Shown here one piece after another: positions 1 through 11,333 of a DNA stretch of 64,000 bases (its first letter is position 1; the number at the start of each line of letters is the position of its first letter). Position numbers and translations under genes: made by a program. The stretch is from Celoporthe dispersa. Its lineage: Eukaryota > Ascomycota > Sordariomycetes > Diaporthales > Cryphonectriaceae. The notes under the pieces were generated by a model. That model saw nothing but the letters and a program-made list of their open reading frames with translations, was not told where the DNA came from and searched no databases. The stretch covers positions 2,046,001 through 2,110,000 of the forward strand of contig WAID01000009.1 in assembly GCA_016584495.1 (NCBI GenBank), read 5' to 3'.

Positions 1-297
1 TCGCTGCTTTTCCTGCAGCCATCTGTTCTGAGCATTGGCTCTACACTGCTTCTTGAATTGTTCGATTTGCGCAGGCGGTGCGGTCTCCATGGTCCAGCCG
101 CGCTGTTGCAGGAGAGTGCCGATATGTTGCATATACAACCTCTGGGCAATCGAGTTCACTTCTTGCTGCATCGCCATGAGGTCCTGCTGCGACATTTGCT
201 GGGCGGCTTGGCCGATCATCTGCTGGGGCTGCATCTGCTGGGGGTGACCTTGCTGGTGCTGCGCGAGTTGCTGCATCTGTTGTTGTTGTTGTTGTTG

Positions 298-343
<46 letters not shown>

Positions 344-1337
344 ATCTGCTGCATCAGGGCCATCTGCTGCTGATTCGAAAACCCGCCCATGCCAACCATG
401 TTTTGACCGCCACCCTGGGCGAGGCGCATCTGGTTGTTGCCTGCCTGTTGTTGCAGGGCCCTCAGTTGTTGCAGCTGCTGTATCACCTGTGGGTTCTGGG
501 CCATGTTGGGGTTCTGAGCCATCGTCTGGCGCATCTTTTGCTGCTGCTGAGCAATGAACCTCTGGTGCATGAGCGACTGCTGCTGTTGGGTGGCCCCGCT
601 CAGCACGCTATTCTGCATCATCTGCGCGTGTTGCTGCTGCATTTGGCGTTGTTGCTGCTGCATGGCATGAACTTGCTGCTGCAGCAGGTTGGGGTTCTGG
701 GCCAGATGCGCCATGGCCGGGTTGTTCATCATCATTTGTTGCATCTGTGGCGCTATCATGTTGGGGGGCGGGCTTGCCTGCGTTATGCGGGGAGTATTCG
801 CTAGCTGCTGTGCTCGGCTGATCGGAGTTGCCTGGGCCATATTCGGAGTGGAATGTGGCATGCGCGGCGTACCAGAGGCATGGCTCTGCTGGCTGCCGCG
901 TGCAGACATGCTGACGGCCATGGGTGCCGACATGGAAGGTTGGTTCACCACTGACGGTGGCCTGGCCGGGCTTCCGGCACCCATACTTGAACCAGATGGC
1001 TGCATGGCCACGCCGCCGACCATGGGCGATGACATGTGCTGAGGCGTGCTGTGCTGGACCATCGGCGAGGAGGCCGGTGGGTGCGAGGCGGCAGCACTTC
1101 CCTGAAGCCGCGCTTGTGCCATCGGCATCCCGTTTGGCGCTGATACAGGCACAGATACAGGTACTCCGTTGGCCTGGCCATTTTGCGCAGGATGACCGTG
1201 TGCATTCTGGTTCATGTTGGCGAGCGCCTGGTTTTGCTGCGCCTGAGCCTGCTGCGCCTGCGCGCGCGCCTGAGCGAGTTGCATCTTACGCCGGAGCTCC
1301 TCCTGCTGCTGCTGCTGCTGCTGCTGTTGCTGCTGCT

Positions 1338-1374
<37 letters not shown>

Positions 1375-3007
1375 GGCCTGCTGTGCTGCCGCCTGTTCTC
1401 TGCGGGCCCGTTCCTCTGCTGCTGCCTGCTGCTGCTGCTGCGCCTGTGCCTGCAGCTTCTGCTCCTGGAGCCTCTTCTCGTTTTCAGCCTGTTTGAGTTT
1501 CTCCTGTCTTGCCCTCTCCGCATGTTCTCTCTTGATCTCTTCGATCTTCTTAAAGCGTTCAAAGGTGGGATCAAACGCTTGAACCTGCTGCTGCCCATCG
1601 CCACCAGACACTGAGCTGACTCCTTGTCCGCTGCGTTCATCCAGTGCGAGCAGGAACCTCTCATTCTCGGCGGCTTGCGCCTCGTCTGCGGCCATCTCCG
1701 CCACGGTTCTCTTCCGTGTCTTGGACTGCGGTGGCGGGTGGAACCGGTGCTCATACGTTGCCGCTTGTTGTTCCATCTTGATGATGGTACTGAAAGCATC
1801 CTTCGTAGGCTCCAGGTCCAGCGGGGGTAGGGTGGCCAATAGAAAGAGCGCCTTCGGCGGAGTGAATATTGCTCCTGTCGAGTTCCATGCGCTCACGCTT
1901 CACCTTCTTATTAGGTGGAGGCATGCTCGAGCCCGTTGGAGTTGGAGGGACGGCGGCCGAAGGAGTTGGGGGAACGCCGTTGGCAGCCGCTTCCATACGG
2001 CCGTCGATAGAAGCTCGCGGGTTGCATGCCTTGATCGCTAGGTCCGCCTGTCGGCTCTGTTGAGTTGGGAACAGAACGAGTGTGGCGACTTTCGGCTTGA
2101 CAGGAGCCTTGCTCTTCTGAACCTGCGGCGAGCTGGAAGCCGATGAGCCGCCCGGCTCTGCCAAGCCTGAAGGTTTGTCCTTGTTGTCGGGATCCTTCTT
2201 CACATGGACGTCGCCAGCAGCCCCGTCGAGGGAAAACGAGCGGTTTGTCGAAGGGGTGACGAATGGACCTTGCCGATGTATCGAATTGGCCGCGTCCTGC
2301 TTGGAGCGGGAAGAGGGCCGGGAGGAGTCGTCCTTGTCTGCGGCGACGACCTTGTGGTCATGGACTTCCACAATCAGGCAGCCTTCGTAAAAAGGAACAC
2401 CGTCATTGGTCAAGTCGGCCATCAGATCATGCGGTATCGTCCGGGCCTTGACGTGGTCGAGGATGGTCTTCATCGGGGACGTGTATAAGAAGTAGTCGTC
2501 TTGGGCATCGAATTTGAAGTGGTTCGGGTACAGGTGGATAACGAGCGAGGGTGGGTTGCCGACATATTTGTTTAATATGTAGTGACGCGATGGGGCTGGG
2601 AGGGGATTGTCAGCCAACGGGCGCTCCGTCGCCGCCTTGTAGGAGGGGATACACTCACGCTGTTCGACGACCACCGGCACCACAGGCGGTTCGATCGCAC
2701 TGCTTGGGACCGGCTGCAGGGCGCCATTGGTGGGAGGACGGGCAGTCCCGTTGGTAGCCGCCGCGGTGATCTCTGGACGGATCTGGGTGGGTTGTCGCGC
2801 CACAGTGACAGTCCCTCCATTGGCGACGGCAGCAGCAGCCTTTGCGGATTGTTTGGCGGTGCTGGGCGGCTTCTTGGCGGACATGGACGGAGAAGGAGAG
2901 GTGGACGAGCCGAGGCCATTTGTCTGTATACCGGGCGGGACAGGCCGCTTCGTCTTGGGGTGCGGGGGGATGATGGGAGGAGGGATCGGAGTGGTGCTGG
3001 GCGCCAT
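1..3007 (-). CDS. spt20: SAGA complex subunit Spt20 (3'-partial, apparent frameshift)
   Basis: Spt20 is a structural subunit of the SAGA histone acetyltransferase coactivator in the nucleus. The start is the ATG at 3007, and the reading frame leaves the window at base 1, so the C-terminus is missing. A Pro/Ala/Thr-rich N-terminus is followed by the conserved Spt20 core (about residues 130-220, with NPLPAPSRHYILNKYVGNPP and the block PFYEGCLIVEVHDHK), then a low-complexity linker, the conserved KRERMELDRSNIHSAEG block, a charged helical segment (FERFKKIEEIKREHAER) and a long Gln/Met-rich tail. The frame changes at about 1847-1855: the continuation FLLATLPPLDLEPTKDAF and KTRKRTVAEMAADEAQAAE reads in a second frame that stays open to the window edge. 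No GT-AG intron explains this, so I treat it as an indel. The family call rests on the core and the order of conserved blocks and is firm. Confidence 0.9.
278..342 (-). repeat. CAG/CAA trinucleotide repeat (polyglutamine in Spt20)
   Basis: An uninterrupted run of TTG then CTG triplets on the plus strand encodes a polyglutamine stretch in the C-terminal half of Spt20. Mixed CAA and CAG codons should make it less prone to slippage than a pure repeat. Confidence 0.9.
1303..1374 (-). repeat. Second polyglutamine-coding repeat in Spt20
   Basis: CTG/TTG triplets on the plus strand encode about 24 Gln residues directly after a Glu/Arg-rich helical segment of Spt20. Confidence 0.9.
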
Positions 3008-4084
3008 CTCGACTGTGTGGGTTGAGCTCCACGGCGCGCGTCTCGCCTGTCAGGCTCCACGGCGGAGCGTGCAGATGTCTGGACGGATCCCCCAGCTTAC
3101 TCGGGCACGATGCGACGGTCGCGATCCGATCGCATTGGACCCGGTAGTCTGGGAGCGAGATGCGCCGAGAACAGAGATCGCGACGGAGGGACCAAGACGA
3201 CAGCAGAGGTGGTGGTGGGTGTGAGCCGCGGGTCTCGGTGGGAAGGATCGCGCGGTGAGGTTGGGAAGGGGGGGGGGAGTGTTCGTTTCGTCGCGCGCTC
3301 AGAGGAACAGGCAGTTGTTGCCTCTATTCTGCGCGGCCATCGGGGAGAAGAAAAGGGACGAGACAGATCGAGCTCCTAGACAGTGGCGAATGCGCCAGTC
3401 GTAAAAAACGATGGAGGTTCAATCGATGCTGAAACGATCGGATGACGAGGTGATGGGAAGGGCGCGGGGATTCGATGTGGTGATGGTTGCGCGCGTGGTT
3501 TACTGTGGGGCTCAGTGTCGTCGATGAGGCTCAACCCCCAAAGTCCACCAGACCCAGTTGCCCCTTGCCTGTTTGCCTGCTGCCCCGCGCACGGACCAAC
3601 CACGAGGGCTGACCCATCTCAGCCCATCTGGCCCCGTTCCATATTATGTCAGCAACATGAACCTCGTCGTTTACTGTGTACGTAGTGTTCTACTATTCTG
3701 GTCACCTTGTCTACCAAGGGACGGTGAGTGCCCCCAAGTCCATGGCAGCAACATCTTCGCAGATAAATAATAGAGCCTTGTACCACTCCGTCTTCAGTTG
3801 TCTCTGCAAGGGAAAAAATACCTACACTGGACATGCATATCTATTAGACGGCCATGAATTTATCCATCTATTTGTTTGATTTTTAATAAAAGAGGGAATA
3901 ATAATCATGTGATCGATCAAACAGATGAAATCGTCTTGTCTGTCCAAGTCAACTACTTAAAGTACCTACCTACACTATATAGCTTGGTTGCTTAGTTATC
4001 AGTCGCATTCCAGACCAGACCAGTTTGTATATCATATCTCATTTCCCAGACAGACATGTCGACACATTTGAAATAAGTAAATCA
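3008..4084. other. Spacer between the spt20 5' end and the pex22 3' end
   Basis: This holds the spt20 promoter and leader (next to 3007) and the pex22 3' region. Short G- and A-runs are present. I see no further gene; the short open frames are not conserved-looking and mostly lack ATG starts. Confidence 0.6.
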
Positions 4085-5500
4085 TCACTCGTTTCCTTGA
4101 ACACGCCTGGACCAGTCGTCACTGACTCTCATCCCGTCCACAACAACTACTCCCCTACCGCGGCCCACCCGGTCTTCTCGCTGCCACCACTTTTGCTCAA
4201 CGACAGGCTTCTCCGCTTCAGATTCGCTGTCTGCTAAGCCGCCGTGGCCATTGTCAGCGCCGACCACGAGGATCACGTCGTACCTGAGCCACGTCTGAAG
4301 CTTCTGTACGTTGCTGCCGTTGTCGCCAGCCAGCGACTCCTGCAGGTAGACGACTTCTGGCTTGAGGTGGTGCAGTATGTGGACATAGCCGGCAGAGGTG
4401 GTGAAGGGAAGGACGTTGGCCTCCTTCTCGACGAGATCGACAGCTTGTACGTATGTCTTGTTGAAGGCCGAATTGCCTAGTGCCGTCAGTCTGCTTGAGG
4501 AGTCAGTCACGGGGTCATACATAGATGGAGAGAGAGAGAGTAGAGATACTCACTGTGGGCTTCTGGTCTCATCGCCAGGGGTCACAGCCTGCTCCTGTCC
4601 CACCATGGAGAAGGACGAGCTCAGCGAGGGCGGGGCCCGGCTGGCGGGCGTCTCCGCCGATGTGTCCTTCAGATTCGGCGCATAGATGAGGATGAACAGC
4701 TTGATCTTCGAATGATCATTGTGTTTGGGAATGTGCGACAAGATGGACTGCATTGGCGCAATTAGATTAGCGTCTCCCAAGGTAACAGCAGCAGAGGGGG
4801 CGAATGGATGAATGCCTTCCCGGGTGATGTGACCCTTACCGCATGTTCATGGTATCCGTCCTCGTCTAGGTCATCCAGCTGGGCATCAGCCGAGACCACA
4901 ATAGCGACCGTCTTCCTCCTCTTGTTGTTGGCAGGGTCGCGCGTCTGTGCTGTGGACGGCTTTCTCCTTCGCGTCCGCCTCCTCAGACCACGTCTCGTGG
5001 TCCGCAAAGGCGGACTTATCTTCCTCCCGGATGGCAGCCAGCGCGCTCCCCACTGCTGTCCCGGCCGCGGCCACGCCCGCGACAACCGTCTTGCCTGCGC
5101 GGTCCAGTATATGCTGTGGGCTGGGCGTGCGACGCAGGGCGCCCGACATGCGCGCTCCCCAGCTCGTCGACCCACCACCTGTCGCCTCGACAGCCTCGGT
5201 AGTCCCGTATCCGACCTCGTCGGGCCTCAGGTCGCTTCGGAAGGAAGGAGGCGCTCGAGAGCTGACGCCGTCGCCTGTCGCGCCGTAGGCAGGGTTGTCG
5301 CCGTAGTCGGCGTTCTCGTAGTCAAGATGCTGGGTGATCGTCTCGTCCTCCTCCTCTTCCTCGCTGCCACTGCGCTGGCTCCAGATCCAGGCGGCAACAC
5401 CGACCGTCGCGACAGTCACTGTCACCGCTAGAGGCACCCAATGGCTCCAGACGCCATGTCGGCGCCGCGACGAGCCTCGATTATCGTAAGGCGACGACAT
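4085..5500 (-). CDS. pex22: Peroxin-22-like protein (three exons, apparent frameshift)
   Basis: Pex22 anchors the ubiquitin-conjugating enzyme Pex4 at the peroxisome membrane, where receptor recycling takes place. Exons read 5500-4840, 4747-4554 and 4490-4085, with introns of 92 and 63 nt bounded by GT-AG; the joins give DEDGYHEHA/SILSHIPKH and RSPQ/LTALGNSAF. The product is about 419 aa. Residues about 22-41 (WVPLAVTVTVATVGVAAWIW) form one membrane anchor, followed by an acidic Glu-rich stretch. The C-terminal domain contains KTVAIVVSADA, IKLFILIYAPNLKD, PEVVYLQESLAGDNGS and DVILVVGADNGHGGLADSE. In exon 1 the frame changes at the AAA at 4961-4963; dropping one A joins the halves. Family assignment comes from recalled fungal peroxin-22 motifs; the binding partner is inferred from yeast. 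Confidence 0.78.
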
Positions 5501-5603
5501 TACGACGGGGCGATCATCGCAGTTGTAGTTTGGAATTGCCGGGGGGGGCGCAGCGGGGTGCGATCAAGAGCCACGGGCGCTTGTTTACTTGGTCGGCCAA
5601 GGC

Positions 5604-5610
5604 TGAGTCA
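5604..5610. promoter_or_regulatory. TGAGTCA motif (GCN4/CPC1-type site)
   Basis: An exact match to the bZIP target TGA(C/G)TCA, 104 bp upstream of the pex22-like ATG and 545 bp upstream of the gcd1 ATG. Such a 7-mer occurs about once per 8 kb by chance, so function is only possible. Confidence 0.35.
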
Positions 5611-5944
5611 GGGAGAGGGAGAGAGGGGAGAGTTACTTGTCACACGATGGAGGAGGCTGCTGCATCAAGTATGAATGAATGTAAGGGACGTGTGGCTGGT
5701 ATGGAGTCTTCAGCGCGCAGTCCGCGGGGGAGATTGGCGCATCTGGGTGGCTGGGTGTGTTATTGTGAGCCTTGCCTCGCTGCAGCAAGTGCTGCCCAGG
5801 TTACCGGTACTATGGCTACCACATAGCACTACAGCATAGTGCTGTTGGAGCCAGGGTCCCCCAGCCTCCAGGGCTGCCCCCTCACTGCAGCTGAACCCTG
5901 GTCTGCTTACATAAGGTCTCGAAAGTCCATTGCGAACTTTCATG

Positions 5945-5951
5945 TGAGTCA
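5945..5951. promoter_or_regulatory. TGAGTCA motif upstream of gcd1
   Basis: A second exact GCN4/CPC1-type match, 204 bp upstream of the eIF2B-gamma start codon and therefore in a plausible promoter position. The motif is seen directly; use by CPC1 is inference. Confidence 0.4.
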
Positions 5952-6154
5952 ACCTCTCACACATGTCGAGAATGATGGGCACCTCCTCTTCTGTCTTTCT
6001 CCCTAAAGGATCAACACAATCTCGACCAGGATCGTGAGACAGACAACGACAGAACCCTGGCTTCCAATCCCTCTCGATCTACAGCAATTTCTCAACTATT
6101 GGAGTAACGACACTCGACTTTCGAGACGCGATCTACTGTCAAAAACGTCCCACG

Positions 6155-7912
6155 ATGCCACACGCAGTCTCTTCAGCCTCTCCTGGGCTGCAGGCGTTGG
6201 TTCTCTGCGGCCCAGGATCATCCTTCCCCACCTTCACGGCGAACCCAGATGAGAACCCAAAAGCCCTGCTGCCCATCGCCAACAGGCCGATGGTCTGGTA
6301 TCCTCTCGAGTTCTGCTATCGGGCTGGTATCTCTGGTGAGTCAACTGCAACCCCCGCCTGGAGAGGCGAGGCGGCACAAAGCATGAGAAGCGAGCATACA
6401 TGGCTGACCTTATCATATTAAGACATAACTCTCATATGCCCACCGTCGGCTGAGAAGGCGATAGCATCGGCTCTCAGCCTGAACCCGGCGCTCACAAGTC
6501 TCCCCCTGCCACGGCCTGTGCTGTTGGCTCCCGAGGAACTGGACCACAACACAGGCACGGCCGAGATTCTTCGGCTGCGCGAGGTCAGGGAGACGGTCAA
6601 GGGTGATTTTCTGGTTCTCCCGTGCGACCTAGTATGTGAGCTCGGCGGAGACCAGCTTCTTCAGGCCTGGATGGTGCACTCGCAGACCCTGCGAGACCTG
6701 GTGGGCAACCACTACGGGCTGATCAAGAACACCCAAGGCGTGCATAGTGGTGGCTTGGGCGTCTGGTATCAGACAAGGACAGAACCACCCATCAAGGGCC
6801 TCGAGACCGATTTCATCGCCACGACGCCCCTGCCCGCCTCGTCTGCTTCTGCTAAAGAATCGCTGACCCCACACATCTCAAACCTGGTCTACTCGATGCC
6901 CACCGATTCCCTGAACGACCTCATGGACGAGAAGAAGGGCTTCCCCCTGCGGCACGGGCTCCTCCGATCGCACCCTCGCATACAGATGCGCATGACTCAT
7001 CGAGACGCGCACATCTACATCTTCCCGCGCTGGATCATGGACTTCGTGCAGGAGAACGAGCGGCTGGACAGCATCGGCGAAGACGTGGTGGGCTGGTGGG
7101 CCAAGGCTGGCTGGCAGGCAGGCCTCGCCCAGAAGCTAGGGTTTAACAGAATGTTCACCCCTGGATCTGGCAACAAGGCCGAGGCGAGCCTTGGACACGA
7201 CGACAGCATGTCATCGTCTGACATCACCCCGGACCCGGACGAGTCCCGCGATGGTGTAGCAGATGCAAATGGTCTTCTCCACACCCACGCCTCACCTGCA
7301 GCCCTGGAGCGGCCTTCCCCGACCCCCAACAACGTGCCCCCAATTCTTGCCTACGCCCACCCGTCCCTGCCCGAGGCCCCGCTCATCCGCAGGGTCGATA
7401 CAGCGCAGCTGCTGCTTGCCACCTCGCTGCAGCTCGCCAAGCTGCCCTCCACCGAAGAGGCCGGCGATTCGCCCTTTGCTCATCCCCGCAAGGTCATGTA
7501 CCCAGAGGGCGTCAAGGGCCGCACAACCATCACGCGCCAGGACAGCCTGGTGGGAGAGAACGTCACCGTCGACGAGAAGGTTGCCATCAAGGAGACTGTG
7601 GTCGGCGCAAACTGTCAGATCAAGGAGGGCGCCAAACTTTCACAGTGCCTGCTCATGGACGGTGTGGTGGTGGGCAAGAACTGCAAGCTGACGCGTTGCA
7701 TCCTGGGCAAGAGGAGCGAGATTGGAGACAACTGCACGCTGACGGACTGCGAGGTACAGGAGAACCTCCTGGTAGAGCCGAAGAGCGAGGAGAAGAGCGC
7801 TAAGCTGATGAGCAGCTCAGGCCTGGAGGCCACCGAGGAGGAGATACAGGAGGTCTACCAGGAGCTTGGGGGCGATGAGCAGACACAAGATGACGACATA
7901 GCCGTGCTCTGA
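6155..7912 (+). CDS. gcd1: Translation initiation factor eIF2B subunit gamma
   Basis: eIF2B is the cytosolic guanine nucleotide exchange factor for eIF2; gamma pairs with epsilon in the catalytic subcomplex. Exons are 6155-6335 and 6423-7912, with an 87-nt GT-AG intron; the join gives AGISG/DITLICPPS. The product is about 556 aa. The N-terminal nucleotidyltransferase-like domain starts with the degenerate LVLCGPGSSF loop, then NPKALLPIANRPMVWYPLEF and the block LAPEELDHNTGTAEILR (residues about 1-290). A Ser/Pro-rich linker follows. Hexapeptide repeats of the left-handed beta-helix (GENVTVDEKVAIKE, GVVVGKNCKLTRCILGKR, IGDNCTLTDCEV) lie near residues 425-500, and an acidic tail ends the protein. 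No frameshift is seen. It lies divergent to the pex22-like gene. In yeast the orthologue GCD1 represses GCN4 translation. Confidence 0.92.
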
Positions 7913-8974
7913 AGCAGGCCCACGCCGAAGCGAGTCTGCGGGACCGGCCCGGTCGCCAGGACAAGAAGGGATTACCGTCGTGGCGCGATATGTCCGCACA
8001 GCCGGCACAGTTGATATTCTCTGGGCTTCATCAGCTTTTTTCTGCCGAGTGGCGGCACCTGCATGGGCAGCCAGCCCTCATCATTTGGGGGTCACACGTT
8101 GTAACTGCGATATCACCGGCATAAAGATTATGCAGGAAAGTAACGAACGTTCTAGGCCCTGGGATGTAAATGCATGCGGGACAGACGCGAGGCATAATAC
8201 CACGATTAAAAACCCGGCTAGGAATGGCCAGCCCAGGAAGAAATAAAGATCCCCGGGGTCTCAAGAGGGTCCCCACGCCCTGTCTTGTGCAGCAAACTTT
8301 TCGTATCCCTCCACCTAGAAGTTCGGCTGTCGTAAATGATGTTCATTGGACGAATTCATGTGCGAACCGGAGGAGACGCTTGGTCAGAAGGGCTTCCACA
8401 TACATCACTTTCCCCCCTCTTCTGCTTCTTAAAGTACTTACGTATGCCCTCATGACTTGATCGATTCGAGGATATAATTGGCATATAAGATCTTCATCAC
8501 TGCCACAGGTGGGATCTCTCAGTGAATCGAGCTTACTCCACTCTGTAAACAAAAATGGCCCCTCTTGCCACTTCTGTCGATCACCGACCAAGTACACGGA
8601 GAATGAAGTACTGCCAGGAATCGCCATATCCTGCCCACATATAACAAACCTACCGTGCCTGCAGATACGAATACGTGCACCGAGCGTACATGCCACATAT
8701 ATCAAAAGAAGACAAGGTAACCGGCACGGTCGGGCATACCGCGAAGCCTCCTTCGTCCTACCTATCCACAAGATGATGGAATTTTTCCGGTGGGTTGCAG
8801 TACGGCTTGTGTAGTATGTATGTAGGACAAAAGCTGCTGCGTGTGTGTGCCGAGGGGTGGTCGGCCGGAGCGCTACAGTTACATTCCGATCCTTCCCTTA
8901 AGCTTCGCTAGCCATGCAACTGGCCCTGCCGCCCAGGGGTTCAGCTCCCTGGCCTCCTATCACTAAGGAGCCCA

Positions 8975-9008
<34 letters not shown>

Positions 9009-10015
9009 ACTACTGCGGGTGAACATCTTCACATCACAGGGCGCTCACTAGCCAGCTGGTTGGCTCCTTGAGCTTGTACACACAGTAGGTCGTGCATCAT
9101 GTCGAAACCACGACGCCTGCCGCCTCCCCTGGTCCTTGAGCGGGGGTCCAGTCGGATAATCAGATTTTGGGAGGGGGCCTAGCCATCGAAGGTGGTGAGC
9201 ACGGTGGATTAGCTGGATGGTAGCTCCCGCTGTCACCGCCCGTCAGGCTGATGGACGATGGATCTGCTGCTTTCGTTTCCTCAGCAGGTATTGTCGTAAC
9301 TAAGTACACCCGGTCGCCGGGCAGCGATTCCGTACTTATTCAATACGGCTAGAGATAAGAGGTTCTGGATGCTGGTGGTGGAATCCCGCATAGTCTCCAC
9401 GGGGGTTTTGGAGTCATGCAGTCGTCAGGTGATATTGCATGATGCATTCATCGTACGTACGTACCTTGATGGACAACCATCAAGCTTAGCAGATTTTTGC
9501 GAAACGAGGACTAATCATAGGGGCAAAAGGAAAAGAAGAAGAATGCACTGGATGAACCGTTGATATTTTTATTCTGTTGCTGGTGGGCTCTCGAGTGAAG
9601 TAGCGAGACTTGGCACCAGGGATCTCAAACCGATGTGCATATGCAAGAGCAAAGATGATGGAGTGGTGGTATTGTGTGTTCGTGTATGTAAGTTTGGGTT
9701 TCACTGCAGCAGGGAATTGTGGGGTTCAATGCGCCGACGTGCAGCAGAGAACGACTACCAATGTAACACAGGACTTAATTAATGTACCTTTTTTTTTTCT
9801 TCTTTTCTTTTCCCCTTCTTTCTTTTTCTTGCTACGTAGCAGCCTCCTATAGAGCGAAAAATCCCCGAACTTTTTCCATCTTCTCCACCTCTGTTGGTCA
9901 CTTCCTCTTCTCTCTCTCCCCGTGCTCACGCAATCGCACATCGTCGTAGAGTAGGAGCAACATCCATGAGATGCCGTCTATGACTCGGAGATCCAAGCCA
10001 CTCTGAAAATCTAGA
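7913..10015. other. Gene-poor spacer downstream of gcd1
   Basis: The gcd1 3' region is followed by AT-richer sequence with a GT microsatellite and a pyrimidine tract near 9790-9830. Open frames here are short, lack conserved motifs and often start at non-ATG codons. I see nothing I can support as a gene. Confidence 0.5.
8978..9007 (+). repeat. (TG)15 microsatellite
   Basis: A pure TG dinucleotide repeat of 30 bases in intergenic sequence. Confidence 0.95.
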
Positions 10016-10384
10016 TCAACAAATCCTGGATTCATTGACCAGGCTCTGGGTGCGGTGGTCCGTCCTATACAAAAAAAACGAGAAGAAGAAAACGTTTCCT
10101 TCGCTATCAGTGGATAGACCTTGGGGCCCGGCGTCGTGGTGTTGTGCTGGTGCTTCAGCGTGAGGAGAGTGCTTACACTGGTCGTGCGGGTTGCAGACTC
10201 CGCAGATGATACACGTCCCCTCGTGTCTCTGGGTGAATAATCTCATGCCGCCTGATCCGGTGTCCCCAGCCAGGGACTCGATGGAGTTCTTGCAGTCCGT
10301 GCCGCTCAGATAAGTTTGGCAGCGCTCAACCCATTGCTCAGAGTGCCTGTTGCAGGTGTAGGGACGAACGTGTAGGACACACAT
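10016..10384 (-). CDS. Doubtful small Cys-rich hypothetical protein
   Basis: An ATG-initiated frame at 10384 ends with TGA at 10016 (about 122 aa). It has a run of Cys and His residues that looks protein-like: MCVLHVRPYTC, ERCQTYLSGTDC, GTCIICGVCNPHDQCKHSPH. The spacing resembles the short Cys-rich zinc-binding-like proteins that are common as uncharacterised genes in Sordariomycetes, but I cannot name a family. The last 30 residues pass through a T-rich stretch that ends in TATAG on the minus strand, so an intron near 10060-10085 may replace part of the C-terminus. The frame is open upstream into a GA microsatellite, which is probably not coding. No signal peptide is visible. It may be spurious. 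Confidence 0.35.
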   Translation of the reverse strand: MCVLHVRPYTCNRHSEQWVERCQTYLSGTDCKNSIESLAGDTGSGGMRLFTQRHEGTCIICGVCNPHDQCKHSPHAEAPAQHHDAGPQGLSTDSEGNVFFFSFFLYRTDHRTQSLVNESRIC

Positions 10385-10450
10385 GGCAGATAAGTAGACA
10401 GGGTCTGTATCGAAAAGGAAGCACCTTGTAGCACGGCAACAAGTTATCGT

Positions 10451-10452
<2 letters not shown>

Positions 10453-10489
<37 letters not shown>
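10453..10489 (+). repeat. (GA)n microsatellite
   Basis: About 18 GA units, just upstream of the small Cys-rich frame on the minus strand. Confidence 0.95.
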
Positions 10490-10494
<5 letters not shown>

Positions 10495-11312
10495 AAGAAC
10501 GTCTGGAAGTTTTTGAGAGACTCCGTTTACCATGAGCATCTCTTTATATAATTATTTTGCCTACATCCATGCACCATAACGATTGTGAATGCTACCCAAC
10601 CGCTGTGCACCTCAATGCTGATAGGATACCCTCTTTGGCCATCCATGGATGTTCAAGTTACCTGTGACCCTACAGTAATTATGTATGGTACACGGCATGC
10701 CAGCCCTTGGAAGTTTGCGGACCGTAAGCGAGAAATGACGACACGGTGAGATAGCCAATAACAGCATGCTTGTGAACCAGCGCATGTCATGTGCCCCTGG
10801 GTATACTACTTCAACACAACGAGGGATCGGCCGGGGTAGCGAAATGCAACCCCCGAAAATGAAAATGTGACAAACGACGTGAGCCTGGAGGGCAATAGGC
10901 GCGGTCTAGAGGCTCTGGTCCACAGCGTCTCCTCCATTTTGAAAGTCGGAGCGTGCCCCAAGATCAATATATCATGGAAGGGAGAAGATATTCTGTAAAA
11001 GGTTCAATAATATTGTCAATTACAATTCTCTTTACGACTCAGGACAGGATGGATACTTGGTAGTCTCTCTCAATTGAGGAGTGTCGAGAGATGTGGGAGA
11101 TCTTGACGCAGCAGGATATTTCAAGAGACTCCAGGGGCCTAATGCAGCGACAGATTGCCAGACCGTAGCAAACATCTGTTGCTAGAAATTATTTGATAAT
11201 AGCCTTTATCATCCTGGAACATGACAAGTCTCGAGGGAAACATGTATTAACAGCTACGTACAAATATGGGGGGTGAGTGGGGGCCTTGATCTTATCCTCA
11301 CCGTTTTCTTAT

Positions 11313-11333
11313 GGGGGGAGGGGGAGGGGAGGG
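11313..11333 (+). other. Potential G-quadruplex tract
   Basis: Four consecutive G-runs separated by single A bases. This fits the standard G3+N1-7 quadruplex pattern; formation in the cell is not shown. Confidence 0.6.

Larger units (their letters stand above)
5501..6154. promoter_or_regulatory. Divergent promoter region of pex22-like (minus) and gcd1 (plus)
   Basis: A 654-bp spacer separates two divergently transcribed genes, so both promoters must lie here unless one extends into the other gene. It contains two TGAGTCA motifs (listed separately). I see no additional gene in it. Confidence 0.7.

Noticed and set aside
58..804. Long Leu-rich open frame on the plus strand
   Set aside because: It is the antisense of the glutamine-rich coding region of spt20; CTG/TTG triplets read as Leu. 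It has no independent motif.
6337..6343. Third TGAGTCA motif in gcd1
   Set aside because: It overlaps the GTGAGT splice donor of the intron, so the match is explained by splicing.
8343..8771. Minus-strand open frame of about 140 codons downstream of gcd1
   Set aside because: No ATG start, no family motif and no codon bias like the real genes here.
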